Shown: piece by piece, positions 10,387 through 19,344 of the stretch | Layout of the letters: each line of letters begins with the position of its first letter | How positions within the stretch are numbered: position 1 is the stretch's first letter | Assembly: GCF_002240415.1 (NCBI RefSeq) | Contig: NZ_CP020028.1 | Coordinates: 873,501 to 937,500, forward strand | DNA: 64,000 nt | Source of the DNA: Paenibacillus kribbensis | Lineage (GTDB): Bacteria > Bacillota > Bacilli > Paenibacillales > Paenibacillaceae | Direction: 5' to 3' | The notes under the pieces: generated by a model | What the model saw: only the letters and a program-made list of their open reading frames with translations | Told to the model about the DNA's origin: nothing | Databases searched by the model: none | Translations under genes and position numbers: made by a program

Positions 10387-10635
10387 ATGGCTGCGAATTT
10401 TAGGAAATCAGGATCAACTGACTACCAAATGAGCCGCATGGTATCTGCTATCGCGTGGATTGCCTGCATTGCAGGTATTATTCTTATTTTGTTTGATCTG
10501 GGGAATTTAAGCGATCGTAATATATATTTAATGACAGGTATTGGCTGCTTCGCTGCCGGAATATTTATTTTTCTCATTGGAAAAGCGTTTGTCATTGCCC
10601 GTAAGAAGGAAGACCAGGAAAACGGCCGCAGCTAG
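10387..10635 (+). CDS. Small two-helix membrane protein, hypothetical
   Basis: An 82-aa protein with two predicted membrane helices, AIAWIACIAGIILILFDLG and LMTGIGCFAAGIFIFLIGK, and charged termini. The start was chosen from GGAGGGAG eight bases upstream; a longer frame from 10351 has no such site. It lies alone between bglA and the qox operon and is followed by its own terminator. I do not recognise the family, and no enzymatic motif is visible. Confidence 0.6.
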   Translation: MAANFRKSGSTDYQMSRMVSAIAWIACIAGIILILFDLGNLSDRNIYLMTGIGCFAAGIFIFLIGKAFVIARKKEDQENGRS

Positions 10636-10676
10636 CATAAATAAAAATGAGAGAACATATCCAATAAAACAACATC

Positions 10677-10726
10677 GTGGGTCTTCGAGCAGTGTAGCGT
10701 GATAACTGTACGGAGGCCCGCTTTTT
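10677..10726 (+). terminator. Intrinsic terminator
   Basis: An 11-pair stem including G-U pairs (GTGGGTCTTCG with CGGAGGCCCGC), extended inside by CAGT/ACTG, then TTTTTG. It separates the small membrane protein gene from qoxA. Confidence 0.8.
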
Positions 10727-10975
10727 GCTTTAATATAGCTTCTTTGCGATACATAAATATCGTATTTTATGTCATTTTCTTAGTGATAAATGATTTTTGA
10801 ATTTGCAAGAGAAAATTTATTTTTAGAGAGATTTTTCACAAAAAACGGACAAATAATCGACAATTTTGTTAACAATAAAAAAAGTGACCGCTTTTCTGCT
10901 ATCTTATATAGGGGCAACATTACAGGAGTTCGTTAGTTTTGAGTAATTTACTATTTCTAAGGAGAGGGGAACAAC
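10727..10975. other. AT-rich region upstream of qoxA
   Basis: There is no gene. The stretch is AT-rich and holds a small palindrome, TTGTTAACAA, near 10866, and a possible -10 element (TATATA) near 10904. I found no convincing -35 element or regulator site; the qox promoter is presumably here. Confidence 0.3.
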
Positions 10976-11953
10976 ATGAACAAAAAACCAAAAGCGATTA
11001 TTGCGTTGGTTTTGACCGTGCTCACGGTAGCATTGCTCATTTGGACGTGTTTTTATGCTGGCGGAAAATACGTTGTTTTCGATCCGAAAGGACCCGTTGG
11101 GCAAGCACAAAAAGAGCTGATCATTATTACGACGGCTTTGTCTGCGCTTATAATTGTTCCGGTCATGATTTTGACTTTCTTCATCATTTGGCGCTATCGT
11201 GACTCAGCGACTAACAAAGTAAAGTATCAACCCCACTGGGATGACAGCAAAAAGCTGGAGACCGTATGGTGGGCTATTCCAATCATCGTTATTTGCATCA
11301 TTGCGGTGATCACTGCAAGATATACCTACTTGCTGGAGCCTTCCAAGCCAATTGCAAGTACACAAAAGCCGGTAACCATTCAAGTGGCTTCACTGGACTG
11401 GAAATGGCTCTTTATGTACCCGGAAGAAGGTATAGCTACAGTTAACCAGGTTCACATTCCTAAAGGTGTTCCAGTCCGTTTTGAACTGACTGCCGATGCC
11501 CCGATGAACTCGTTCTGGATTCCGCAATTGGGCGGTCAAATCTACACCATGTCAGGCATGGCTATGAAACTGCATTTGCAGGCCGATCATGAAGGAACTT
11601 ACTTTGGCTCGGGTGCAAACTTTAGCGGTGAGCATTTTGGACAAATGCGATTTGATGTAGAAGTCCAGTCGGATGAAGCGTATAAAAACTGGGTCGCTGA
11701 CATCAAGAAGCAGTCCAAACCGTTGACAAAGGACGGCTATTTGGCGCTTGCAAAACCAGGTTTGTCCCAGCCTGATGAGTATTCTTCGATTCCCGACGGA
11801 TTGTTCCAGAACATCGTAACCAAATACGTAGTAGACGGTGCTTCCAACCCGCATGCAGGACATGGAGCATCCACTGAAGATTCTTCCAAGTCCGGCACAG
11901 AAGATAAAGGTGCAATGGACATGAGTCATATGAATATGAGCGGACACAATTAA
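10976..11953 (+). CDS. qoxA: Cytochrome aa3 quinol oxidase subunit II
   Basis: A 325-aa membrane-anchored subunit of the terminal quinol oxidase. Two N-terminal helices precede an extracytoplasmic cupredoxin domain. The segment GANFSGEHFGQMRF replaces the CuA motif of cytochrome c oxidases and lacks its cysteines, which identifies a quinol oxidase. The motif DPKGPVG after the first helix matches B. subtilis QoxA; however, the Cys in LLIWTCFYAGG sits in a poor lipobox. The C-terminus carries an unusual His/Met-rich tail (about residues 290-325, ending MDMSHMNMSGHN) that may bind copper. A strong AGGAGAGGGG precedes the start. First gene of qoxABCD. Confidence 0.93.
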   Translation: MNKKPKAIIALVLTVLTVALLIWTCFYAGGKYVVFDPKGPVGQAQKELIIITTALSALIIVPVMILTFFIIWRYRDSATNKVKYQPHWDDSKKLETVWWAIPIIVICIIAVITARYTYLLEPSKPIASTQKPVTIQVASLDWKWLFMYPEEGIATVNQVHIPKGVPVRFELTADAPMNSFWIPQLGGQIYTMSGMAMKLHLQADHEGTYFGSGANFSGEHFGQMRFDVEVQSDEAYKNWVADIKKQSKPLTKDGYLALAKPGLSQPDEYSSIPDGLFQNIVTKYVVDGASNPHAGHGASTEDSSKSGTEDKGAMDMSHMNMSGHN

Positions 11954-11978
11954 ATGATTATAGGGAAGGAGGCTCCCA

Positions 11979-13955
11979 ATGCTTGATAAAATAAAAGAGT
12001 TTGCATCCACTTTCTTCGTCACTGGAGATCCGATGATTTATGGAGCGGACGTTTCCATCGCTCTTGCGACGATCGGGATCGTGTTTGTGCTCACTTATTT
12101 CAAAAAATGGGGCTGGCTTTGGAAAAACTGGTTGACGACTGTTGACCATAAAAAAGTCGGTATCATGTATATCCTCGCGTCCATCCTGATGCTATTCCGC
12201 GGTGGTGTGGATGCCTTATTGATGCGTATTCAACTTGCTTCACCGGATGTTACATTGCTGCATCCTGAGCATTACAATCAGATCTTTACAACACATGGCA
12301 CGATCATGATCTTGTTTATGGCGATGCCTTTGATGTTTGGTTTGTTTAATATCGCGGTACCGCTTCAAATTGGTGCGCGCGACGTAGCGTTCCCTTTCCT
12401 GAACGCACTGAGCTTCTGGCTTTTCTTTATGGGAGCGATGTTGTTCAACCTGTCCTTCGTTATTGGCGGTTCGCCAGATGCAGGCTGGTTGAGTTATCCG
12501 CCGCTTTCCGAATTGCAATTTAGTCCCGGCGTCGGCGAGAACTTCTATATCTGGGGTATTCAGATTTCGGGTATAGGTTCATTGGCTACTGGGATCAACT
12601 TTATTGTTACCATTATTAAAATGCGCGCACCTGGTATGACCTGGATGAAAATGCCTGTCTTTACGTGGTCCGTATTTTCATCGTGTGTTATTATCATTTT
12701 CGCGTTCCCGATTCTGACGATTACTTTGGCTTTGCTATTCCTTGACCGCTTCGGAGGAGGACACTTCTTTACCCTTGACTTTGGCGGCAACCCGATGATG
12801 TATATCAACCTGATTTGGATGTGGGGTCATCCTGAGGTATACATTGTAGTATTGCCTGCTTTCGGTATTTATTCCGAGGTCATTAGCGTATTCTCCAAAA
12901 AGAAATTGTTTGGCTACAAATCCATGGTTTACGCCATGTTCATTATTGCGATCCTGTCCTTCTTCACCTGGGCGCATCACTTCTTCACGATGGGATCAGG
13001 CGCAGATGTCAATGCATTCTTTGCGATTTCGACGATGGTTATCGCAATCCCGACAGGTGTTAAGGTGTTTAACTGGCTGTTCACGATGTATCGGGGTAAA
13101 ATCGAATTTAAAACTCCGATGATGTGGTCTATTGCTTTTATTCCGAACTTCCTGATTGCAGGTTTGACGGGTGTCATGTTGTCTGTAGCACCTGCGGACT
13201 TCCAGTTCCATAACAGTTACTTCTTGATCGCTCACTTCCACTCCGCTCTGATTGGCGGTGTAGTGTTCGGCTATCTGGCAGGTCTGTACTACTGGTGGCC
13301 TAAAATGTTCGGCTTCACGCTGCCTGAAACGCCTGGCAAATGGGCTTTCTGGTTCTGGAATATCGGTTTCTATGTATGTTTCATTCCGCAGTATTCCCTC
13401 GGTCTGATGGGTATGACACGTCGTCTGAGCACTTACGGCTGGGATACCGGCTGGCAGCCGCTTAACTTTGTTTCAACCATTGGGGCATTCCTGATGGGGA
13501 TCGGTTTCTTGTTCCAGGTTCTTCAAATTTTGCTGGGTATCAAGAATTTCCGCAAGCTGAAGGATACAACAGGCGACCCTTGGGGTGGTCATACGCTCGA
13601 ATGGTCGATTCCTTCACCTGCACCGGAGTACAATTTTGCTACCATCCCGCAAGTAGAAGAACGTGACGACTGGTGGGCAGAAAAAGACAAACGTGCAAAA
13701 GGTATTTTCAGAAAGCAACCACCAATTGAAGCAATTCATATGCCGAAAAATTCGGCGATTCCGTTCATTATGTCAGTGTTCTTTTTCATCGCAGGCTTTG
13801 GGTTCGTATTCGGTTGGTCGTTCTTCTATATTCCAGGGCTGATCGGTGTGGCAATTTGTATGATTTGCCGCTCGTTCTTCTCCTATGATGCCGATTACTA
13901 TATTCCTGCAGATGAAGTAAAACGCACGGAAGCCGCAATAAGGGGGTCTGTATAA
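11979..13955 (+). CDS. qoxB: Cytochrome aa3 quinol oxidase subunit I
   Basis: A 658-aa haem-copper oxidase core with about 14-15 membrane helices. Visible ligands include H in FTTHGTIMILF (low-spin haem), WGHPEVYIVVLP (CuB His and the cross-linked Tyr), WAHHFFTMG (two CuB His) and NSYFLIAHFHSALIGG (haem ligands). It oxidises menaquinol, reduces oxygen and pumps protons. It starts 25 bases after qoxA with GAAGGAGG upstream, and its TAA overlaps the ATG of qoxC by one base. Confidence 0.97.
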   Translation: MLDKIKEFASTFFVTGDPMIYGADVSIALATIGIVFVLTYFKKWGWLWKNWLTTVDHKKVGIMYILASILMLFRGGVDALLMRIQLASPDVTLLHPEHYNQIFTTHGTIMILFMAMPLMFGLFNIAVPLQIGARDVAFPFLNALSFWLFFMGAMLFNLSFVIGGSPDAGWLSYPPLSELQFSPGVGENFYIWGIQISGIGSLATGINFIVTIIKMRAPGMTWMKMPVFTWSVFSSCVIIIFAFPILTITLALLFLDRFGGGHFFTLDFGGNPMMYINLIWMWGHPEVYIVVLPAFGIYSEVISVFSKKKLFGYKSMVYAMFIIAILSFFTWAHHFFTMGSGADVNAFFAISTMVIAIPTGVKVFNWLFTMYRGKIEFKTPMMWSIAFIPNFLIAGLTGVMLSVAPADFQFHNSYFLIAHFHSALIGGVVFGYLAGLYYWWPKMFGFTLPETPGKWAFWFWNIGFYVCFIPQYSLGLMGMTRRLSTYGWDTGWQPLNFVSTIGAFLMGIGFLFQVLQILLGIKNFRKLKDTTGDPWGGHTLEWSIPSPAPEYNFATIPQVEERDDWWAEKDKRAKGIFRKQPPIEAIHMPKNSAIPFIMSVFFFIAGFGFVFGWSFFYIPGLIGVAICMICRSFFSYDADYYIPADEVKRTEAAIRGSV

Positions 13956-14563
13956 TGGCACAAGCTGCAGCACATCACAGCCATGATCATGACCACGGGC
14001 ATCACGATCCGCAAGAATTGAAGATGCTTGGTTTTTGGATCTTCCTTGTAACGGACGTGATCCTGTTCAGTACCTTGTTTGCAACCTTCGTTGTCCTTCG
14101 GAACAATACGGCCGGAGGGCCGGGGGGCGCAGAGCTGTTTAACATGACAGGGGTTATTATTGAAACGTTCCTCTTGCTTACAAGCAGCTTTACAAGTGGT
14201 CTGGCCGTGTTGGCCATGAACAAAGGAAGCCTGAAGGGATTAATCAGCTGGTTAATCGTGACGGCGATCCTGGGTCTTGGTTTTATCGGTTTTGAAGTTT
14301 ACGAGTTTGTTGAAATGGTACACGAAGGAGCCAATTTTGGAACCAGTGCGTTCCTGTCGGCATTCTTCACACTGGTCGGTACGCACGGACTTCACGTTTC
14401 CTTGGGTCTGGTGTGGATGATCGGACTCATGTTCCAGGTGAAAAAGCGTGGGCTTACTCCTGAAACGAAGGGTAAAGTCTCAGCATTGAGCTTGTACTGG
14501 CACTTTTTGGACGCTGTCTGGATCTTCTTGCTGTCAGTTGTCTATTTGATGGGGGTGATGTAG
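13955..14563 (+). CDS. qoxC: Cytochrome aa3 quinol oxidase subunit III
   Basis: A 202-aa subunit III with five predicted membrane helices (for example FWIFLVTDVILFSTLFATFV). The N-terminus is strikingly His-rich, MAQAAAHHSHDHDHGHHD, before the conserved domain begins at KMLGFWIF. It is translationally coupled to qoxB through TAATG and directly followed by qoxD. Confidence 0.95.
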   Translation: MAQAAAHHSHDHDHGHHDPQELKMLGFWIFLVTDVILFSTLFATFVVLRNNTAGGPGGAELFNMTGVIIETFLLLTSSFTSGLAVLAMNKGSLKGLISWLIVTAILGLGFIGFEVYEFVEMVHEGANFGTSAFLSAFFTLVGTHGLHVSLGLVWMIGLMFQVKKRGLTPETKGKVSALSLYWHFLDAVWIFLLSVVYLMGVM

Positions 14564-14899
14564 GTGGCACAGCATCAATCAGGAGCAGGTTCGCATGGTC
14601 ATGATGATTCTCACGGTTCAGTGAAATCCTATGTTATCGGGTTTATTCTGTCCATCGTACTGACCATCATTCCTCTCGGTGTGGTTATGAATCATATGTT
14701 GAGCCGCACTTCAACCATGGTCGTTATTTTGGCCACGGCAGTGCTGCAATTCCTGGTTCAGCTTTTCTTCTTCATGCACATCCGTGAGAGCAATGGACCA
14801 CGCTGGAATGTCATGACTTTGATCTTCGGGGTAGTTATCCTGTTGACCATTGTGGGTGGTTCCGTGTGGATTATGGAATACAACATGGTAGCACACTAA
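14564..14899 (+). CDS. qoxD: Cytochrome aa3 quinol oxidase subunit IV
   Basis: A 111-aa subunit IV with three helices and the family motif LVQLFFFMHIRE. It starts with GTG immediately after the qoxC stop; the ribosome site GGGGGTG lies inside the qoxC end. Its N-terminus is also His-rich (SGAGSHGHDDSHGSVK). Last gene of the operon. Confidence 0.93.
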   Translation: MAQHQSGAGSHGHDDSHGSVKSYVIGFILSIVLTIIPLGVVMNHMLSRTSTMVVILATAVLQFLVQLFFFMHIRESNGPRWNVMTLIFGVVILLTIVGGSVWIMEYNMVAH

Positions 14900-14925
14900 T
14901 TAATGGTGCGAGCAACACTGTAGTA

Positions 14926-14961
14926 AGAGAGGAATTGGCATTCAGCTGATTCCTCTTTTTT
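14926..14961 (+). terminator. Terminator of the qox operon
   Basis: Arms AAGAGGAAT and ATTCCTCTT close a hairpin followed by TTTTTTC. Confidence 0.85.
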
Positions 14962-14996
14962 CGTGAAATCTATTTAAAAATACAAACTGTGGCTCC

Positions 14997-15025
14997 TTGA
15001 ACTCAAGTTTACATATGTGTAAAAT
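14997..15025 (+). promoter_or_regulatory. Sigma-A promoter for the flavin oxidoreductase
   Basis: -35 TTGAAC and -10 TAAAAT are separated by 17 bases and lie 60 bases before the ATG at 15085. Confidence 0.5.
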
Positions 15026-15084
15026 GGAATTGTATAACAGATGAGTAAAAACGATAATACTATTGAGAGTGGAGGAACAAAGTA

Positions 15085-16206
15085 ATGAATACCGAGTTAT
15101 TGTTTAGCCCTTTTCAAGCAGGTAATTTAGTTCTGCCCAATCGGATCGTTATGGCTCCCATGACACGGAATTTTTCGCCTCAAGGCATCCCGGGGCCTGA
15201 GGTTGCCGAGTATTATCGTCGCCGTGCGGAAAATGCTGTTGGCTTGATTATTACGGAGGGAACTGCAATTAATCACCCAGCGGCTGTGGAAAGCACAGGT
15301 ATTCCCAACTTTTATGGTGATGGATTGAAAGGGTGGGCGAAGGTCGTTGAAGAAGTCCATGCGGCAGGCGGCAAGATTATACCGCAGCTCTGGCATGTGG
15401 GCACAGCTCGCCAAATAGGTGCGGATAACCAGCCGAATCCTGAAGCACTGCCTGTCGGTCCGTCCGGGATCTCACCTTCCGGTGAAAAAGTTGTTGAGCC
15501 GCTGAGCGTGACCGAGATTGCTGATATTATCGCAGCCTTTGCACAGGCTGCCGCTGATGCCAAGCGGGTGGGTTTTGACGGTATTGAGCTTCATGGAGCG
15601 CATGGCTATTTAATTGATCAGTTTTTCTGGGATAAAACGAACAAACGTACAGACCAATACGGGGGCGATTTGGTTCAGCGTACCCGGTTTGCGGTGGAGG
15701 TTATTGAGGCTTGCCGTCGTGCAGTGGGGCCGGATTTCCCGATCGTACTGCGGTTTTCCCAGTGGAAAATGTATCACTATGATGAAAAATTGGCACATAC
15801 ACCGGAGGAGCTTGAACAGTTTCTGGCTCCGTTGGTCAAGGCCGGAGTGGATGTATTTCACTGCTCTAGCCGGCGCTTTTGGGAACCGGAATTTGCAGGG
15901 TCTGATTTGAATTTGGCGGCCTGGACCAAAAAGCTAACAGGCAAACCCGTTATTACGGTAGGCTCCGTTGGCTTGGAAAAGGCTTTTCTGAGTGAACGGG
16001 AAAATAATCACAGAGAGAACGATAGATCCAATAGCGTACAGGCGAGACTGGAACAGCTTGTTGGTCTGGTAGAGCGGGAAGAGGTTGATTTGGTTGCGGT
16101 TGGACGGGCTTTATTGGTAGACCCGGCATTTGCGGTCAAGCTGCGCGATCATCAGACAGAAGAAATTATCCCTTACAGTGATGAAGTTTTGAAATCATTG
16201 AATTAA
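15085..16206 (+). CDS. NADH:flavin oxidoreductase, Old Yellow Enzyme family
   Basis: A 373-aa FMN-binding TIM barrel that reduces activated C=C bonds, quinones or nitro compounds with NAD(P)H; the natural substrate is unknown. The family signature HGAHGYLIDQFFW begins at residue 170, with H170/H173 binding the substrate carbonyl. The N-terminal FMN site reads PNRIVMAPMTRNF, and the barrel end contains VAVGRALLVDP. It resembles the NemA/classical OYE group more than the short YqjM type. GTGGAGGAAC lies before the ATG. It is a single-gene unit between qox and the metal-efflux block. Confidence 0.92.
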   Translation: MNTELLFSPFQAGNLVLPNRIVMAPMTRNFSPQGIPGPEVAEYYRRRAENAVGLIITEGTAINHPAAVESTGIPNFYGDGLKGWAKVVEEVHAAGGKIIPQLWHVGTARQIGADNQPNPEALPVGPSGISPSGEKVVEPLSVTEIADIIAAFAQAAADAKRVGFDGIELHGAHGYLIDQFFWDKTNKRTDQYGGDLVQRTRFAVEVIEACRRAVGPDFPIVLRFSQWKMYHYDEKLAHTPEELEQFLAPLVKAGVDVFHCSSRRFWEPEFAGSDLNLAAWTKKLTGKPVITVGSVGLEKAFLSERENNHRENDRSNSVQARLEQLVGLVEREEVDLVAVGRALLVDPAFAVKLRDHQTEEIIPYSDEVLKSLN

Positions 16207-16300
16207 GCTTGCTTTGAATGCAATGTCATAGAGCGCGGGCAGAGCCAGTCAATGGAGACTTGAAATTTCCCTGTTACAGGGCAAGCTGTAATATAAGCTA

Positions 16301-16328
16301 TTCGTAAACTCTACGAATTTGCTATAAT
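16301..16328 (+). promoter_or_regulatory. Palindrome over an extended -10 promoter of the ArsR-family gene
   Basis: A perfect inverted repeat TTCGTA-N5-TACGAA at 16301-16317 is followed by an extended -10 element, TGCTATAAT (core 16323-16328). No good -35 element is present, so the palindrome occupies that position and may be an operator of the sensor or of another regulator. Confidence 0.45.
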
Positions 16329-16363
16329 AGGAGTATCAAGTCGAAACACATGGGGTGAAAAGG

Positions 16364-16732
16364 ATGAATTCTGAAACGGAAGCTTTGGATTGCGAGCCGG
16401 CTTGTCACGGTTCAGACCAAGAAATTGAGCGCATAAAATCTTCCCTTGTTGAGGATTCCATCGCATACAAAATGTCGGAGCTGTTCAAAGCACTGGGTGA
16501 TCCGACACGGATCAAGCTCATATACGCCCTGGCTCAAAAGGAGCTGTGTGTTCATGATTTGACTCAGGTGTTGAACATGGGGCAATCTGCGGTATCCCAT
16601 CAGCTTCGTTACTTGCGCAACCTGCGTATTGTCAAACGGCGGAAGGAAGGCAAGACGGTGTTTTATTCGTTGGATGATAATCATGTGGAGCAGATCTTTT
16701 TGCAAACCCATCAGCACATTTCACATCAATAG
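16364..16732 (+). CDS. ArsR/SmtB-family metal-sensing repressor (CadC/CzrA-like)
   Basis: A 122-aa winged-helix repressor. The start at ATG 16364 is preferred over GTG 16355 because GGGG sits at good spacing. Two metal sites are visible. The alpha5 site matches CzrA exactly in spacing: D105, H107, H118 and H121. A thiolate site of CadC type is also possible, with C10 and C14 in the N-terminal arm and C62 in KELCVHD. The recognition helix is GQSAVSHQLRYLRNLRIV. Metal binding (Zn, Cd, Co or Pb) would release it from DNA. It lies directly upstream of a heavy-metal ATPase with a family-type operator between them. Confidence 0.93.
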   Translation: MNSETEALDCEPACHGSDQEIERIKSSLVEDSIAYKMSELFKALGDPTRIKLIYALAQKELCVHDLTQVLNMGQSAVSHQLRYLRNLRIVKRRKEGKTVFYSLDDNHVEQIFLQTHQHISHQ

Positions 16733-16829
16733 GTTTATTGGATAAACATCAGCAGAGCGCCAAAGAATTGGCGCTCTTTTGGTGTATGTCCGGTGAATTT
16801 GATTTTTTTATGAACATGGGCCATTATCA

Positions 16830-16859
16830 TTGACTTCTGATCCTGATTCTGAATATAAT
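16830..16859 (+). promoter_or_regulatory. Sigma-A promoter of the heavy-metal ATPase
   Basis: -35 TTGACT and -10 TATAAT are separated by 18 bases. The predicted start point near 16866 lies just before the palindromic operator. Confidence 0.65.
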
Positions 16860-16873
16860 GGCCTTAACAAATC

Positions 16874-16897
16874 ATATATGAACAAGTGCTCATATAT
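16874..16897. promoter_or_regulatory. ArsR/SmtB-type operator
   Basis: Half-sites ATATATGAACA and TGCTCATATAT are separated by AG, giving an almost perfect inverted repeat of the TGAA/TTCA kind bound by CzrA/CadC/SmtB. It sits between the promoter and the ribosome site of the ATPase, so the bound repressor would block initiation. Confidence 0.8.
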
Positions 16898-16918
16898 AGT
16901 TATTGGAGGCCAATAAAT

Positions 16919-19249
16919 ATGGATGCTCTGAAAAGAACGGAACGTCACGAATGGATTCTGGATGGCTTGGATTGTGCCAACTGCGCTCTAAAGATTGAAA
17001 ATGGAGTCAGTAAAATAGAAGGCGTGCTTGATTGCTCGGTCAATTTTGTTACGAAGACGTTGACGATGACCGCAAGCTCGGACCAAAAAGAAGAGATTTT
17101 TCGCCAAACAGAACAAAAGGTTCACAGACTGGAGCCTCATGTTCGGATGATTGTCAAAAATGCTCGGGGACGGTTGCGTGAAGATAGCCGAAGTGAAGCT
17201 GGCACAGTGCATACAGGCAGCACGGAGGACTGCGCATGCGGTCATGAGCATGCTGGTCATACTCATAGCCATGAAGCACATGGCGAGGAAGCATATGTGC
17301 ACAACGGGCATGACCATGCCACCCATGCTCATTCGCATGGAGATGACAGCCATGCCGGGCATACACATGATCACGGTACGGACGGTATGCGCCGCATGAT
17401 TGTACGTTTGGCTGCAGGTGCAGTCATTGCAGCTGTTGCCTGGTGGTTGCCCGTGGAAGGTATAGGCAAGCTGGCGCTGTTCTTGCTGGCATATATCATC
17501 GTCGGCGGTGATGTGGTCCTACAGGCTGCACGCAGCTTGGTACGGGGAATGGCCTTTGATGAGTACTTTCTGATGACGCTGGCAACTGTTGGAGCCTTTG
17601 CAATCGGGGAATACCCGGAAGGCGTAGCCGTCATGTTCTTTTATCAAATCGGAGAGCTGTTCCAAGGCATTGCTGTCAACCGTTCCCGCAAATCCATCAG
17701 TGATCTGATGGATATTCGACCGGACTATGCCAACCTGAAGACGGCTGACTCTGTACGGAGGGTTTCGCCAGAGGACGTTCGGATAGGTGATTTGATCGTA
17801 ATTAAGCCGGGAGAGAAGATTCCGCTCGATGGCAAGGTTGTGGACGGTAAGTCGCATGTGGATACCTCGGCGTTGACAGGTGAATCTGTGCCTCGTACCG
17901 TTGAGCCGGGAAGCAGCGTATTGAGTGGATTTATGAATACGAACGGGCTTCTGACCGTAGAGGTCAGCAAGGAATTTGGTGAATCCACAGTCTCCAAAAT
18001 TTTGGAGCTGGTACAAAATGCGAGCGCCAAAAAAGCGCCGACTGAAAAGTTTATCACCAAGTTTTCCAGATACTATACTCCTGTTGTAGTTATCGTCGCG
18101 CTGCTGCTGGCGGTCATTCCGCCGCTTGTCGTACCGGGTGCACAGTTTGCAGATTGGGTATATCGTGCGCTCGTTTTCCTCGTTATCTCTTGTCCGTGTG
18201 CGCTGGTGGTATCCATTCCGCTCGGCTTCTTTGGCGGAATCGGGGCAGCTTCACGTTCAGGTATCCTGATCAAGGGCGGGAACTATCTTGAAGCCCTGAA
18301 TCATGTAAAATATGCTGTTTTTGATAAAACAGGTACGCTCACCAAAGGTGTTTTCCGCGTGACAGGGGTTTACCCTGCGGATGGCTTTACGAAGGAAAGC
18401 TTGCTGGAAACTGCTGCATTGGCGGAACTGCACTCCACGCATCCTATCGCAGCATCTCTGCGCGAATCCTTTGGTCAAGAGCTTCAACCTGAGCGGGTTC
18501 AGCAATATAGTGAAATATCCGGTCACGGGATTCAGGCACAGATTGATGGTCGTCTGGTGTTGGCCGGGAATGCGAAGCTGATGGAGCGGGAGCATGTTGC
18601 TTTTGACGCAGCGCAGCAGGCAGGGACGCTGGATGAGGGAACGGTCGTTCATGTGGCTGTGGATAGTGTTTATGCCGGATGTATTCTGATCTCGGATGAG
18701 GTCAAGGAGGACGCGGCGAAGACGGTTGCTTCACTGAAAAAGCTGGGTGTGGTGAAAACCATCATGCTAACGGGTGACAATCGGACGGTTGCTGAGGCTG
18801 TAGGGCGTCAACTGGGCCTGGATGAAGTACGGGCAGAGCTGTTGCCTCAGCATAAAGCCGAAGCAATTGAGCAGCTGTCTGCAACTAAGAAAACAGGCGA
18901 CAAGGTTTTATTTGTGGGCGACGGGATCAATGATACCCCTGTACTGGCGCTGGCGGACGTAGGTGTAGCGATGGGCGGCTTGGGTTCGGATGCTGCGATT
19001 GAGGCAGCGGATATCGTAATCATGAACGATGAGCCTGCAAGACTGGTTACGGCGATTCATATCGCCAAGCATACACGTCGTATCGTATGGCAAAATATTA
19101 TATTTGCGTTAGGTATCAAAGCGGTATTTCTCACGTTGGGCGCGTTCGGTATTGCTACCATGTGGGAGGCTGTATTTTCCGATGTAGGTGTAACATTGCT
19201 GGCTGTATTGAATGTGATGCGTGTATTAAAGGCCCGTTCTTACGAATAA
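16919..19249 (+). CDS. cadA: Heavy-metal-exporting P-type ATPase (CadA/ZntA-like)
   Basis: A 776-aa P1B-2 ATPase exporting Zn2+, Cd2+ or Pb2+. The start at 16919 has TTGGAGG upstream; the longer reading from GTG 16886 begins inside the operator. In order: an N-terminal HMA domain with DCANC (C19, C22); a His-rich linker of many HxH repeats (about residues 104-157); membrane helices; the transport motif CPC at 425-427 (SCPCALVVSIP); phosphorylated D469 in DKTGT; HP in STHPIA; and the hinge GDGINDTPVLALADVG. It is controlled by the preceding sensor. The long His segment is larger than in most CadA proteins and may buffer zinc. Confidence 0.95.
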   Translation: MDALKRTERHEWILDGLDCANCALKIENGVSKIEGVLDCSVNFVTKTLTMTASSDQKEEIFRQTEQKVHRLEPHVRMIVKNARGRLREDSRSEAGTVHTGSTEDCACGHEHAGHTHSHEAHGEEAYVHNGHDHATHAHSHGDDSHAGHTHDHGTDGMRRMIVRLAAGAVIAAVAWWLPVEGIGKLALFLLAYIIVGGDVVLQAARSLVRGMAFDEYFLMTLATVGAFAIGEYPEGVAVMFFYQIGELFQGIAVNRSRKSISDLMDIRPDYANLKTADSVRRVSPEDVRIGDLIVIKPGEKIPLDGKVVDGKSHVDTSALTGESVPRTVEPGSSVLSGFMNTNGLLTVEVSKEFGESTVSKILELVQNASAKKAPTEKFITKFSRYYTPVVVIVALLLAVIPPLVVPGAQFADWVYRALVFLVISCPCALVVSIPLGFFGGIGAASRSGILIKGGNYLEALNHVKYAVFDKTGTLTKGVFRVTGVYPADGFTKESLLETAALAELHSTHPIAASLRESFGQELQPERVQQYSEISGHGIQAQIDGRLVLAGNAKLMEREHVAFDAAQQAGTLDEGTVVHVAVDSVYAGCILISDEVKEDAAKTVASLKKLGVVKTIMLTGDNRTVAEAVGRQLGLDEVRAELLPQHKAEAIEQLSATKKTGDKVLFVGDGINDTPVLALADVGVAMGGLGSDAAIEAADIVIMNDEPARLVTAIHIAKHTRRIVWQNIIFALGIKAVFLTLGAFGIATMWEAVFSDVGVTLLAVLNVMRVLKARSYE

Positions 19250-19283
19250 AACTTACGAACTAAAACTTACGTAGTACAAAATC

Positions 19284-19344
19284 AAACACTCCTGGATTAA
19301 CATTGGATGTATGCATCCTGTGAAATCCGGGGGTGTTTTTTTTT
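19284..19344 (+). terminator. Terminator after the heavy-metal ATPase
   Basis: Arms AACACTCCTGGATT and AATCCGGGGGTGTT form a long stem with a run of nine T. Confidence 0.85.
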
